Shown: positions 21,625-33,660, numbered from the stretch's first letter. The stretch: DNA of 60,000 bases from Adiantum capillus-veneris (GCA_014529385.2 CM043966.1:98383587-98443586), one strand, 5' to 3'. Notes: generated from the sequence alone by a model not told the origin. Program-made: numbers and translations.

Positions 21625-21851
21625 TGTTGGAATTAGGGTTGCAGAGAAACACACACAACTTGGAGAAGACGAAGGAAGCTCAAGGCACACAACAGAGAGT
21701 GTGTTACTTAGTGTGAAATGGAAAGATAGATAGCCCTAGAGTGATGGGCGTATATACAAAGCTCAGGGGAAAAAGCCTCCTAAAGAGGGAAAAAATGTCC
21801 CGACGTTCCTAGTGTGTTCACACACATCACTACCACATGTATATGGTAACA
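21625..21851 (-). repeat. A 5' LTR (right copy)
   Basis: 227 bp, TGTTGGAATTAGGG...ATGGTAACA on the + strand, full length. Confidence 0.95.
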
Positions 21852-24242
21852 CTTTGCTGTCAGCTACTCGTTCCAGCACATGATTGGTGATGGAAAGAGG
21901 ATAGTTTCTTTTTTATAGTGACATAGTTCACCTTTTTATGATTTACACACACTCAATGTTTTCCATTCTTTTTAGGCACCACTATAATTGGTGATACCCA
22001 CTCAATGTGTTCTATTTCATAGATAAACTCAACCTCCTTGAGTTTATCTATCTCTTCCTTGAATTTTTTTGGCAAAGGTCTCATTATAGGTGTATGGTCT
22101 TTGTCTGCTTGGCTTAGCGTCATCCCTCATAGAGAAAGTGTGCTGGCATATAGTAGGATCTTCCCCTTTAAGATCTTTATAAGACCATGCAAAAATATCC
22201 ATGTATTCTTTTAACTTCTTTAGGAGAATCTCCTCTTCTTCTTGCGATAGATCCTTGGCTATGTATGCCGATTTTGGATCTTCTCTAGGCTCTACAATAT
22301 CAATTTTTTTGTTGGCGTTCTCCAGCCATTCATAATAGGACTTCCCCAACTCTATTGATTGTCACAAGGATTGTTCTACAATGATCCTACAATCTTGTAA
22401 AGTGTATTTCCTATAATGAGTTGGAACACTATTTTTTCTCAATTTGTCACTATCTGATTCCATTTCTGTGGTCCATGCTTCTTTCAAGGTCTGTTTCAAT
22501 TCTTTGTACTTTTCTTTTTGCTCTGTCTTTGTCGGTAGAGGTTATTTCCCTTTGATTAAAGCTAGATGCACCAACCTTGGTTTCTTTTGGTTTTGTATCT
22601 ATGCATGCTCTTTTATGCATTCTGTTGCGTTCACTTTCATCAAAATATGCGTTTTGGTTTCCAATGGCCATTTTGTAGTTTCCTTTCTTGAATTAAGTTC
22701 TCATTTTTTCCAATATCTTTGTTGGCATCTTCGGTAAAAATCTTTCTTCCCCTCCTCTGAGTAGAAGCTTGGTTCTCAATTGCTCCTTCTCAGAATCCAA
22801 TCCCTCTTTTGTAATTGGTTCTTCTTCCCACTCATCCATAGCATCATGATAGTGATCAAAGAAGACTTGTTGCTCCTTGATCATCTCAATAGATACCATT
22901 TGAATTGGGACTGTATCATAGCCCTCTTCATCACAAAAGTGTGTAGCTGTAGATTCATCAATACATACATTCATGGTGGCCACAATCTGACTCCATTCAA
23001 AGGGTTCAAAAAACTGTTCATGGAATGGTTTTGGTATGTAATCTACATCATTTACATCTCTTTCCAAAATGCAATATTCCCGATTGTTTTTTTCTACCCA
23101 TGATGGCAGTTCAGTTTTTCCACAAGTTTCAGAGTCTAGCTCATGTATTTGTGTCCTCGGGACATCCTTGTAAGAAGGTCTTTCAAGTTCACTCAAGTGA
23201 CTATCCCTACTTTTTTTAGGTAGAGATAATCGTTGCCCCAATCTTGGACTAATCGTGTCTATCTCATGAATGATATTCCCAAGATGATTTGATAATTGAG
23301 TTTCTTTCCAAAATCTACATGGAACAAGTGTATTGGTAGTCAATACAACAGGAGGTGATTATCACATTCTCTAGTAGGCCCATTGGTTTCTCTATGTCCA
23401 TCTCCCAATTGGAGTTTCATTCTTGTTTTCCTAATTGTTGGATTTCCCCAAGCTTCCCAAACAACTTTGGTTGCTATGGCTATGCTTGCTCCGTTGTCCA
23501 AAATAGCCATAGTCATTACATCATTGTATTGTATTGGAAGGGTTGTGTTTTTCTCATTCCCTTCACAATAGTCCCCGACCTTATTCATAGGTACCGACTT
23601 GACAAGTTGAGTACGTGTCTCTTTGTTTTTGCAAATTTTCCATGTTCATTTGAGATGCTCCTTTTAATCCCGTCCTTCCCATGCTAGTTTGTATATCTTC
23701 CCATAGGTGTGGCCTCAATTTTAGTAGCTCGCCCAAAGTGATTGTGCATTGAATTGGTGTAGACAAAATGGATTGTACATTAGCCACATCCAAAGTCTGT
23801 CTTGGCCTTTCTAGTTTTTTTGTTTTGTAGAACATTGATTTCTCTTCATTCTTACCTGAATAAGATGGTAGTGCTCGTAAGGTTTTAGTTTTTGTTGAGT
23901 CTGACTGTTTCAATTCCCAATCTCCATACAATGACTGTTCATCTAGTTTCATGGATGGTCTATCAAATCAAACTTCTTGATGGGTGTTGGTTTTAAAGTC
24001 AAGCTCTTGTCTTTTGCTTCCCTAACTCGTTTCCACAGATAGTTTGGCCAATCGTCCTCAACTATTGGCACCCCATCCATCATTCTTCACTATCAAAAAG
24101 TTCCCGTTAAGGTGGTTATATTTCATTGTTTTCCCAATTTTTTGACCCTTCCTTTTCTTGAGCCTTTTCTCTTAGGCTTTTGGTCCCAACTTCCATCGCT
24201 TCTCTTATAGCTTCCTGCCAAAGATTCCATATTTCCATCAAG
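21852..24242 (-). pseudogene. G2 gag end, protease, spacer and RT N-terminus
   Basis: Minus-strand Ty3/gypsy remains in several frames. From right to left: end of gag (MEIWNLWQEAIREAM near 24230); a pre-protease block with ITLGELLKLRPHLWEDI near 23700; protease-like TMAILDNGASIAIATK near 23500, where DNGA replaces the usual DSGA or DTGA; a hydrophilic spacer 22693-23343; the block FAWSYKDLKGEDPTICQH near 22190; and RT start EWVSPIIVVPKKNG near 21990. Copia A interrupts RT right after this and D1 interrupts gag at 24242. Frameshifts and stops throughout. The FAWSYKDLKG block is typical of plant non-chromodomain gypsy elements. Confidence 0.75.
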
Positions 24243-25760
24243 TGACGGGAGCAAAGCGAACCCCGAATCCCGACGGCCTCTAAAACACCGGGGACCGAAT
24301 AGCGGTAAAGCAAACAGGGGGCACCACCTAGCTTCAGCAGCTAGGACGCAAACAACACACCACCATAATAAATTTTTCATCCAAGAGAGATGGATGCTTG
24401 GGAGTAATGATAGAAAGGAAAGGGAATGAGATCAAGTGAGAGAGAGAGAGAGAGAGAGAGTGAGGGAGGGGGTATAGCGGCTTAGTACTTAGGCATCACA
24501 AAAGGATGTCGAATCCGCACACCCTTCACACATACACAAGCTCACTCCAAAACACAAGACTAGGTGGCGATTCCGCACACCTCACATGGGCAAAACATTG
24601 CAAGAAAACATACTCACAAAACCTCAAGCTTTATTTAGAGAATTAGGCGATGAAATGGGGAGCATAGGGTAACGGAATGAGAAGGGAGAGAGTGGTAGAG
24701 CACATGGCGGATAGGTGGGAGTTGATGGCGAAGACTCGCACGAGGATTATGGCCATCATCCTTCATTTAGTTGCCATTCATCTTCCATAGCCAAGGGTGT
24801 AGAGGTCATGCTCAAGACAAGCATGGTGATTGTGGTAATGGTGATGGTGTGGGTGTGTGTGTGTGTGTGCACTAGGCACACACAGTGCATAGTGTGTTCT
24901 TTGGTGATGTTGTGTGTGTTTATTGTGATGGTGACCCCTCTTTATATAGGGGAGGAGGGGGGAGAAATTCTAGAATTTAGAAATGAAGAAATCATTATCT
25001 ACATAGGCCATTTGACTATGGGCCCCACTTGTCTGGCTGTGTGTATATGTGCCAGAACAGCAGTCTCATGAGAGAGAGACTAAGAGAGAGAGATGGGTTG
25101 ATGAAAAAAAAGTGAGAGGTGACATGGAGAATAAAGTAATTACAAGAGGGGAGAGAGGGGAGTGTGTTCAGAGGTGAATCTGTGTGCAGATTTGTGTGAA
25201 CACAAGAAAAATCAGGTAACCACCGGGTGGGGATGGGTCTGTGGGCACCTTTTTCAGTGAAACTGAGTGTGTGTGAGTGTGGGGGAGGTTATTTAGCTAC
25301 AAGACAAGAGACATGGCGCCCTTTAGAGAGAGAGGGGGGTATTTGGGTCATGGGATATGATAGGAGAGAGAAAGAGGGGTGGGGTATACCATTTTGGAAG
25401 ATAGGGTAAGTTGCATGTGAGTTAGGGTGCATTATTGGTGAGAGGTGGGGTAGCTTGAGCGGAGAGAGAAAGGAGAAAGGACAAGGAGAAGAGAGAGGGG
25501 GTTGACCTTTTGAGTGGAGGAAAGGAAAAGGGACACCCGGCGGGGCAACAGTGAAGAAAAAGGAGGCAAGGTGGGGATGGGCTACCCCGTAGGCATGAGG
25601 TGGCCTATTTTACCTTTCTTATATATTTACATAATCATACTTTATTTTTTTCTTACTTTTTCCAATGCCTTTTATCACTCCCTCCCTAAGAGGGGGTTTT
25701 CATGGGGTGGGGACGAGAGAAGAGGGGTATGGGAGCTTGGCTTGTGAAAAGCCCCCATCA
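24243..25760 (-). repeat. D1 3' LTR
   Basis: TGACGGGAGCAAAGCG...CCCCCATCA on the + strand. On the minus (transcribed) strand CTATATAAAG at about 24938-24948 is the likely TATA box. A GA run sits near 24440-24460. It lacks about 20 bp (the CGCGCCTCGAGCCTGTC piece) found in the other three LTRs. Short ORFs inside, such as 24715-25071, are LTR sequence and recur in all four copies. Confidence 0.93.
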
Positions 25761-25761
25761 T

Positions 25762-25777
25762 TAGCCCTCCCCTTTTG
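25762..25777 (-). other. D1 polypurine tract
   Basis: On the minus strand AAAAGGGGAGGGCTAA sits directly before the 3' LTR. The same tract adjoins the D2 3' LTR at about 42383-42398. Confidence 0.85.
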
Positions 25778-25799
25778 GCTACAGGCATTCATGTCTCTA

Positions 25800-28700
25800 G
25801 CTCATCTGTTTGATCATTATCGTCGGAGGTGGCGGCTGATGGTGTGTCCTCATCTGGAATGTCAATTGGTGGAGCCTGGTCAAATCGAAGAAAATAAGGT
25901 TTAAGTTGCCAACCATTTACCTTGGTTTTATGAAGTTTTCCATCAGCCTCCATAAGCTAGTAGCTTCCATTGGCATACTTTTTCCTGACGATGAAAGGAC
26001 CTTCGCATCGGAGTAGGAGTTTCTTATCCTTGCGTGTGTCGAAGCGATTGTCATAGCGGAGCACCAACATTCCTTTCTTCAATTCTTTTTTCCGGAGATG
26101 CTCGTTAAAGCTAAGCCGTCTATGCTCTGCTTGTGCTGCATAATAATTTATTGCTTCTTCTCTGTCCAGCTGCAGTCTTTCCAAGTTGATGATGTGATCT
26201 CTCAAATGCATGTTGGGCTGTTGAAGCTGGCTTGCCATTACTCTGAGACTTTGTAGTTGCACTTCAATGGGCAAGATTGCTTCCTTACCAAATACTAGAT
26301 GATACAATGTGAATCCCAAGGATGTACGAAATGAAGTTCTGTAGGCCCATAAAGCTGGTAGTAGATACTTATCCCAGTCTCCAGGATGATTGTCTACCTG
26401 CTTGGTAATAATTTTAGAAACCATTCCTTTACCTTTTCAACTAGGCCATTACATTGAGGGTAATATGGTGAAGAGTGCCTCCTTGTAATGCCCAGTTTTT
26501 GCATTAATTCTCCTACCAAGTCTGCTCTGAAACCTGGCCCTCTATCAGAGATGATCTCTAAAGGTGTGCCAAGCCTACAGCATATGTGCTCGTAGATAAA
26601 TGTAGCTACCTCTACCGTTGTGATTCTAGTGGTGGCTGTAGCCTCTGCCCATCTAGTCATGTAGTCGAACCCCATGATAATGTAGAATTTTTCTGAGTTG
26701 GCCCTAGGTAATGGCCCAATAGCATCGATACCCCATTTTTCAAATGGGCCATATGAGAGAATAGGTGTCTGTGGTTCAGGCATAAGTGACCTAGTGCCGG
26801 CCTTTTGACACAACTTACATGTTTTGCACCAGTGCTGTACATCACGGTTGAGGCTAGGCCATATGAAGCCTGCCTACAAGATTTTCCTACTTGTTATGTC
26901 TAGGGCAAAGTGACCACCACAAACATCGTCGTGACAGCTAGCAATTACTCCCGTGATTTCTTGAGAGAGGGACCTTCCTGAGTATTTGGTCCTTACCCTT
27001 ACAGTACAAACCGTCATTGATGAGTCGATACCTTGTGGCCTTCCGCGTTAGCCATTGCTTCTGTCCCTTTGTTAAATCTGATGGGCATTCCCCTGTTTCC
27101 AAAAATTGCATGATGTCAGGCAAGGCATCACTTCCTTGAAATAGAGGGAGCTTTAGTTTTATTGCTCCAACCACCACTTCCTGTAGTCTTTCACTTGCTA
27201 GGGCATCTGCTTCTTGGTTTTGAGCCCTTGGGATATGGTGTATTTGAACTTCTGCAAACTTACCCAACAAGGTTTTTACACCACTTAAGTGAGTCCTTAA
27301 ACTAGGATTCTTGCAAGTCCATGCTCCATTTACTTGCCTTACCAGAAGTAGAGCATCCCCAAATACATTAAGGCGTTGTACACCTTGCGAGACGCACCAT
27401 TGTAGACCCTTGGTTAGTGTTGCATACTCAGCTTCATTGTTAGAATGTGAATCTAACAATTGGCCCAACGAAAATACCTTTGTCCCTTTGTCATCAAAGA
27501 CCACTATGCCTGCAGCTGCTTTGTCGGACGCTCGCTTGTAGGCTCCATCAAAGTAGAGAGAGTATGCTCCTTCTACCATCGGTGGTACTGGAGGTAATCG
27601 GACTTCTCCTTCCTTAGATTGCTTCTCCTTCCTTTCAAAGACTTGGTAGGTCATGAGTCCCCCCAAACTTGCCCTTGTCGTGCTTTCTACCTGTACCGTG
27701 TAGTCAAACTCTTACAGAAGAACTAGCCATTTAGTAATTCTAGCAGACACATCCATGTGTTGTACAACATAGGGAAATATTTCATCTGTGGTTAGAATCA
27801 CAAATTGCTTAGGCAGCAAATATGACCTAAACTTTGTAGTTGCAAATCTAAGAGCTAGGACTAAGTGTTCCACATGGGTGAAACCTTTCTCTCCTGCTGT
27901 CATCATTCGACTAGAGAAGTAGATTGGCCTCATGAAAGATGTCATCGTATACTTTTGGAGTAGCACAGCCCCCAATGAGTCATCACCAACACTTGAGATG
28001 ACATAGAATTTTTCATCCCACTTAGGTGGTGAGATAGTTGGCAGAGTGGCTAAGACCTCCTTTACCTTGTTGTAGTGATGTTCACTTTCCTCATCCCAAG
28101 TGAAAGTTGATCTTTGAGTGAGTTGTTGCAGTGGTAGAACAAGTTGTGATAGTAGATGTATGAATCTACTTAAGTACCTAACCTTCTGTAGAAAAGAGAC
28201 CAGTTGACGTGCGGTCGTTGGTGAAGGTAGGGCTATGAGTGCAGACACCTTACTTGGGTCGGCGTTGATACCTTTTGCTGAAATTTCATGGCCTAGTAGA
28301 ATGACTTTACTCTCCCCAATGTGGCATTTATCCACATTTAATTGCCCACCTAGGCTCTGCAACCTGGCCAAACCTTCAGTTACCTTTTCTAAATGTGAAA
28401 TACGGGAGCTATATATACAAAAATCATCAATGAACACTCTTATGGATGTTCCAAAGAACGGTTGAAAAACATATGTCACATATCTTTGGAATGTGGCAGG
28501 TGCATTTGTGAGACCAAATGGCATAACCCTGTATGCAAAACAACCATGGTTTTTAGCTGATCTTCCAAGGCTATGCGTATTTGAAAGTATCCAGAATAAC
28601 CATCACAGACGGTATAGCATTCAAAACCCGCTACTTCATTCAGAATTTCATCCAAGAAAGGGAGAGGAAAGTGGTATCTCTTTGTAGCTGCATTTAGTGG

Positions 28701-29033
28701 TTTGTAGTCAACAGAGACACTCCACTTACCATTCTTTTTAGGCATCACCACTATGGGTGACACCTATTCTGAGTTTTCTACAGGATAGATGAATCCCGCC
28801 TTCAGCAGTTTCCTTACCTCGGCCAAGAGTGCCTTTTCTTGTATGACTCCCAATCGTCGTAGCTTTTGCACAACTGGTTTTACCCCTTCCTTCAGCTTAA
28901 TATGATGTTCCACCACTGTAATGCCTATGATTCTTTCATAGTTGTCAATGAATAGGCTAGGAAATCCCATCAACATTTGCAAAAAACTATCTTTCTCCTC
29001 AAGTGTGAATTCTGTAGACAACATACCCTTCAA
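25800..29033 (-). pseudogene. D1 pol: RT, two RNase H domains, integrase (broken)
   Basis: Minus strand, in pieces: pre-RT and RT start at 28476-29033; RT finger-to-thumb with VFIDDFCIYSS and gypsy RNase H at 27712-28524; second RNase H with YFDGAYKRASDKAAAG at 26938-27666; H2C2 near 26800-26940; integrase GIDAIGP, IISDRGPGF and QCNGLVEK at 26394-26813; integrase C-terminus 25957-26424 and beyond. Stops relative to D2: TAG at 28764-28766 (W), TAA at 27712-27714 (Q), TAG at 26874-26876 (Q) and TAG at 25957-25959 (Q). A deletion near 28545 removes the KTTFITPWG block of RT. The frame change between 26394 and 26424 is shared with D2. Confidence 0.9.
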
Positions 29034-31029
29034 CTACTTCCTTCTAGGCTAGGTGATTTTCTCTCCTCTTCATTGGGTTTCCCTTTTGGTGATGGATCAC
29101 CAGTTGTGATTAGCCTTTGTGGATCCTTCATAATGATACCCATCACATCAATGGAACTGTCACTTTCGTCGGTGGATGTGGTCTCCTCCTCAGAACTGGA
29201 AGATTCGCTAGTGGTTTCATCTGCCGATGTTTCCAGATTCATTTGCTTCTGCTTGCCAATCCTCATGTCGTAGTAGATTGTCTCCCCTTTCTTACCGGTC
29301 ATGCGTAGAAGGCCAGTACCCCAGTCCTGTTTTGCCTTCATGGCCATCAACCATGGCCTTCCCAAAATTAGTGGATAGCCCTCCCCCTTAGTAGGCATTA
29401 CAAAAACATCTACCTCTACCTCAGTGTTGAAAGCTTTGATTTTCACGGCACTTACCACACCCACACACTTTACTTTTGCATTGTTTGCAATCTTTGCCTT
29501 GCATGGAGAAGGCCTGTCAACCTCGAGCCCTAATCGAAGCATCATAGCTTCGCTCATTACACAGATTTGTGCACCTCCATCAATGTAGGTGTTTCCAACC
29601 CTCTTTCCTTTTATGTTTACGTCGGCAATTGGAAGGATGTCATCCATGTTGCATCCCGAAATTGCTCCGGCTACCTTTGTTTTGGAGCGTCTTGTACTTA
29701 CCATTTTAGACCATTGTCGCCTTACTTTTGGTGCAAGATGTAGAAGCTGTGTCCATGTAATCTTCGGTCCTTGTTCTGCCACATCCAATGTTAGATCATA
29801 GGGCTTAGAACTTTCCCCTAGCTGGAAGTCGGTGATGCCCAATTTCCGTCGTGGCCTGGATGGCCTCTTGCTAGTTTCTCCTCTCATGCTTCTCTCATCA
29901 TCTGATTGTGTAGCTTTCTCCCTCCTAGCTCTTCTCACATTCATGGCTTCAAGTGGTTCTAAAAAGGTTACCTTCTCCTTACCCTTGTCCCTCTCCCTTC
30001 CTCTGGGTGGATCCACTACTATGGCTTTTCCTTTCTTTTCTAGCCTTATGATGTTTACAGGGCGATCAGGTGGTGGGGCTGGTGGAAGAGGTGGGATGGA
30101 TGCTTGTAGTGGTGTCTGGGGTGGACGTAGAATTTGTGTTGGTGGGGGTGGTGCTCGGGGTGGGGGTGTTCTTTCTCTAGGGGGTGACAATTGGTTCCTC
30201 CTACCTCCTCTATTATAGTTTTGTCGTGGTTTGGGACAGTAGTACATATCGTGACCGTCTTCTCCGCAGTTGTAGCAATGATACTCCCTGTTTTGTCGTC
30301 GTGCTCTTCCAAGGTCTTGATCTCTTTCTTGACTCCTCCCTTGTTGTATTAAGTGGACAGACAAATTCTGCAGTTGGTCAGTAATATGGGCCAACATATC
30401 TTGTTGGTCATCTCTTACCCCAAGAACCGATGGTGGTGGTGGAATAGTGGTCGTCGTAGTTGCTGGTCGACGCGATGTTCCTGATTCTGTTGACTCGGTT
30501 TCTTTGGCTTTCATTCGCAGCTTCTTGTCTTTAAGGCGAGCAATCTCAACGGCTAACTCGTACGTAGCCGGGAATCTACCTTTCACCTTCTCCTTGAGAA
30601 GCGGCCATAAGCCATGCGTGAACCGATCTTTTTTTAGGAAATCGGGTGCAGCTTCCCCTCTAGCCAGTAACTCAACCCACCGTTCCCACAAATCCACAAA
30701 TTTGGACTCATAGGTGGAATATTCTAAAAGACCCTCCTGCTTCAAGTCTCTCAACTTGCCCGACAACTTTTCTGAAGTGGTACCTCCCCCAAAGCGCCTC
30801 TTAAAAGCGGTTTTTAAGGGTTCTGAGACATCCTTGGTTGCTTGTGGAAGTGCATTGTACCATGATCTAGCTTCTAGCTTCATGAGATGCTTAAAGATTC
30901 TAACCCGGGATTCATCCGTATCTTTGTTGCTCACTACACATGCTACTTCAAAGTCATCTAGGAAGTCTGTTACCAAATCCTCCCCTCCCCCTTCTTTCCT
31001 TTAAATGTTGGAAATGCTACACTTGCCAT
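29030..31029 (-). pseudogene. D1 gag-protease
   Basis: Natural start is ATG at 31029 (MASVAFPTFKGK), but a 5-nt insertion just after it shifts the frame. The open part, 29030-30976, has 648 codons: retrotransposon gag (LEARSWYNALPQ, FKRRFGGGT), CCHC knuckle CYNCGEDGHDMYYC near 30250, a Pro-rich stretch, then retropepsin YIDGGAQICVMSE near 29580 with the DGGA form found in Tat-like elements. It ends at a 1-nt deletion (GGSSRL region) that separates it from pol. In D2 the corresponding gag-pol is one frame. Confidence 0.9.
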
Positions 31030-31112
31030 GATTACTGAGAGAGAGCTAGAAAGACACACTGCATAACTTGCAAAATCTTTTTTCTTCTTTACAAGGAGGC
31101 GTGTATACCCTC

Positions 31113-31814
31113 TTATACTAGGACATAGATTAAAACTTCAAACGGTACATTGCCTTGTACCAAAGGTAGGACAAATGGTTGATCTGATGCCAGAACCTCA
31201 AAAAATCGCTCCCCACCCAACATGGTGTCAATGACGTGCTGGTAGTGAGCCTTCAAATCCAGTATTACCTTGATTGAGTGTACACGTGTTGGTATGTGTG
31301 ATCTGTCTTGAGGTAGGTTGTACTGATTCATGTGAAGCTTAGAGGTGCTTAGTCACTGTTCAAGCTTGTGGGAGAGGGTGGTGTTCTTTCCTGAAACAAA
31401 CTCAGTAGATCCCTAGTTTCTCTAGTGAGAGTGTGAGCCAATGCTTCCGTTATCTGTGCTGCAGCATCAGGTGCGACTTGAAAACTGACTGTGATAATTA
31501 CCTCGGTGACTTGAGTTACCCGATTCTCAAAGTAGAATAGTGTTGATTCTCTATTGTGTAGAGCTCCTTCCATTTTGTTGTTGTTGGTCGGTTGTAGGTT
31601 GCGGACATGGTTTCGACCTTCTCCTTCTTCTTCTTGGCACTTGGCCAATGTATATCAGCTGGGTTTGGCGTGTTGGTTGACTCTCCCACTGCAAATCGAT
31701 TACCGTTATGCCTGGCACTCGAGCTTCGATGGAGATGCGGAGTTCGTCTAGTTGTGCTTGGAGCTCTTCTTCTTCTGTCGTCCAATTAGCAAACCCTGCT
31801 AGCCATTCATCCAT
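31113..31814 (-). CDS. D1 pre-gag ORFs of unknown function
   Basis: Three overlapping minus-strand frames between the PBS region and gag. ORFa from ATG 31814 (MDEWLAGFANWTTEEEELQ) has a Glu-rich, probably helical start and then RRRRR. ORFb (31349-31648) carries FYFENRVTQVTEVIITVSF. ORFc (31113-31331, MNQYNLPQDRSHIPTRV) has 72 codons. All have clear counterparts in D2. Extra ORFs before gag are known in Ogre-type Tat elements. No domain is recognisable, and splicing or frameshifts may join them. Confidence 0.5.
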
Positions 31815-31888
31815 TCACAATAGTTTAAGGGTTTCAGTCTTGTAAACTGAAGGGTTTCATGAAAAGATCCTCAGTGGGGGACACCAAA

Positions 31889-33433
31889 TGACGGGAGCAA
31901 AGCGAACCCCGAACCCCGACGGCCTCTAAAACACCGGGGACCGAATAACGCGCCTCGAGCCTGTCATGGTAAAGCAAACAGGGGCACCACCTAGCTTTAG
32001 CAGCTAGGACTCAAACAACACACCACCATAACAAAGTTTTCATCCAAGAGAGATGGATGCTTGGGAGTAATGATGAAAAGGAAAGGGAATGAGATCAAGT
32101 GAGAGAGAGAGAGAGAGAGTGAGGGAGGGGGTATACTGGCTTTGTACTTAGGCATCACAAAAGGATGGCGAATCGCACACCCTTCACACATACACAAGCT
32201 CACTCCAAAATACAAGACAAGGTGGCGATTCCGCACACCTCACATGGGCAAAACATTGCAAGAAAACATACTCACAAAACCTCAAGCTTTATTTAGAGAA
32301 TTAGGCGATGAAATGGGGAGCATAGGGTAGGGGAATGAGAAGGGAGAGAGTGGTAGAGCACATGGCGGATAGGTGGGAGTTGATGGGGAAGACTCGCACG
32401 AGGATTATGGCCATCATCCTTCATTTAGTTGCCCTTCATCTTCCATAGCCAAGGGTGTAGAGGTCATGCTCAAGACAAGCATGGTGATTGCGGTAATGGT
32501 GATGGTGTGGGTGTGTGTGTGTGTGTGTGCACTAGGCACACACAGTGCATAGTGTGTTCTTTGGTGATGTTGTGTGTGTTTAGTGTGATGGTGACCCCTC
32601 TTTATATAGGGGAGGAGGGGGGAGAAATTCTAGAATTTAGAAATGAAGAAATCATTATCTACATAGGCCATGTGACTGTGGGCCCCACTTGTCTGGCTAT
32701 GTGTATATGTGCCAGAACACCAGTCTCATGAGAGAGAGACTAAGAGAGAGAGATGGGTTGATGAAAAAAAAGTGAGAGGTGACATGGAGAATAAAGTAAT
32801 TACAAGAGGGGAGTGTGTTCAGAGGTGAATCTGTGTGCAGATGTGTGTGAACACAAGAAAAATCAGGTAACCACCGGGTGGGGATGGGTCTGTGGGCACC
32901 TTTTTCAGTGAAACTGAGTGTGTGTGAGTGTGGGGGAGGTTATTTAGCTACAAGACAAGAGACATGGCGCCCTTTAGAGAGAGAGGGGGATATTTGGGTC
33001 ATGGGATATGATAGGAGAGAGAAAGAGGGGGTGGGGTATACCGTTTTGGAAGATAGGGTAAGTTGCATGTGAGTTAGGGTGCATTATTAGTGAGTTATAA
33101 TGCATTATTGGTGAGAGGTGGGGTAGCTTGAGGGGAGAGAGAAAGGAGAAAGGACAAGGGGAAGAGAATGGGGGTTGACCTTTTGAGTGGAGGAAAGGAA
33201 AAGGGACACCCGGCGGGGCAACAGTGAAGAAAAAGGAGGCAAGGTGGGGATGGGCTACCACGCAGGCATGAGGTGGCCTATTTTACCTTTCTTATATATT
33301 TACATAATCATACTTTATTTTTTTCTTACTTTTTCCAATGCCTTTTATCACTCCCTCCCTAAGAGGGGGTTTTCATGGGGTGGGGACGAGAGAAGAGGGG
33401 TATGGGAGCTTGGCTTGTGAAAAGCCCCCATCA
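31889..33433 (-). repeat. D1 5' LTR
   Basis: 1545 bp. Directly inside it, the minus strand reads TTTGGTGTCCCCCACTGAGG, a likely primer binding site beginning TGGTG (complement of a CCA-ending tRNA that I cannot identify). The minus-strand TATA CTATATAAAG lies near 32600. Confidence 0.93.
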
Positions 33434-33660
33434 CAAGGTTTGTGTGATTCGCACCAGTTTTCTGTAGGCCTCTAATCTAGTTGCTTCCAATTTAGGCGTT
33501 GGATAGTTTTTCCATTGGTTTTTCATTGTTTGTCTAGATTTTAATCGAGCTTGGAAATCTTGCAAAGCTACACTGATTGGTTCATTAATTTTATCAACCA
33601 GAACGGATCCAAAAAAAAATTGGTTCAAGCTCCTTAAAATCTATTGAAGGAGTCTACACT
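33434..33660 (-). pseudogene. G2 gag, N-terminal fragment
   Basis: Minus-strand frame 33431-33628 reads DKINEPISVALQDFQARL and EATRLEAYRKLVRI. It joins across D1 to MEIWNLWQEAIREAM at 24242, so D1 landed inside this gag. The upstream end fades near 33660. No 5' LTR of G2 was recognised. Confidence 0.55.

Larger units (their letters stand above)
8176..21851 (-). mobile_element. A: Ty1/copia retrotransposon, minus strand, split by B
   Basis: Both terminal repeats read TGTTACC...CCAACA on the minus strand: left 8176-8373, right 21625-21851. A PBS for initiator-Met tRNA adjoins the right (5') LTR. The internal region is gag, protease, integrase, then (after B) RT and RNase H, the copia order. 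It is interrupted at 9983/18558 by B, a member of the same family in the opposite orientation. Flanks are TTTCG (left) and CTTTG (right), so no clear TSD remains. It sits in the RT gene of G2 and carries many stops and frameshifts. Confidence 0.92.
24243..33433 (-). mobile_element. D1: Tat-like Ty3/gypsy retrotransposon, minus strand
   Basis: LTRs at 24243-25760 (1518 bp, 3' LTR) and 31889-33433 (1545 bp, 5' LTR) flank gag, protease, RT, a degenerate RNase H, a second archaeal-type RNase H and integrase in minus orientation. The double RNase H is the hallmark of the plant Tat lineage. The 4-bp CAAG at 24239-24242 and 33434-33437 is the only target duplication visible. It split the gag of G2. 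Very similar to D2 but with more frameshifts. Pre-gag ORFs are present at 31113-31331, 31349-31648 and 31551-31814. Confidence 0.93.

Noticed and set aside
24715-25071. ORFs recurring with near identity at 24715, 32429, 41489 and 49028 and a second set at 25514, 33187, 42135 and 49849
   Set aside because: They are parts of the four D LTRs, antisense to the element, and are repeated because the LTRs are repeated.
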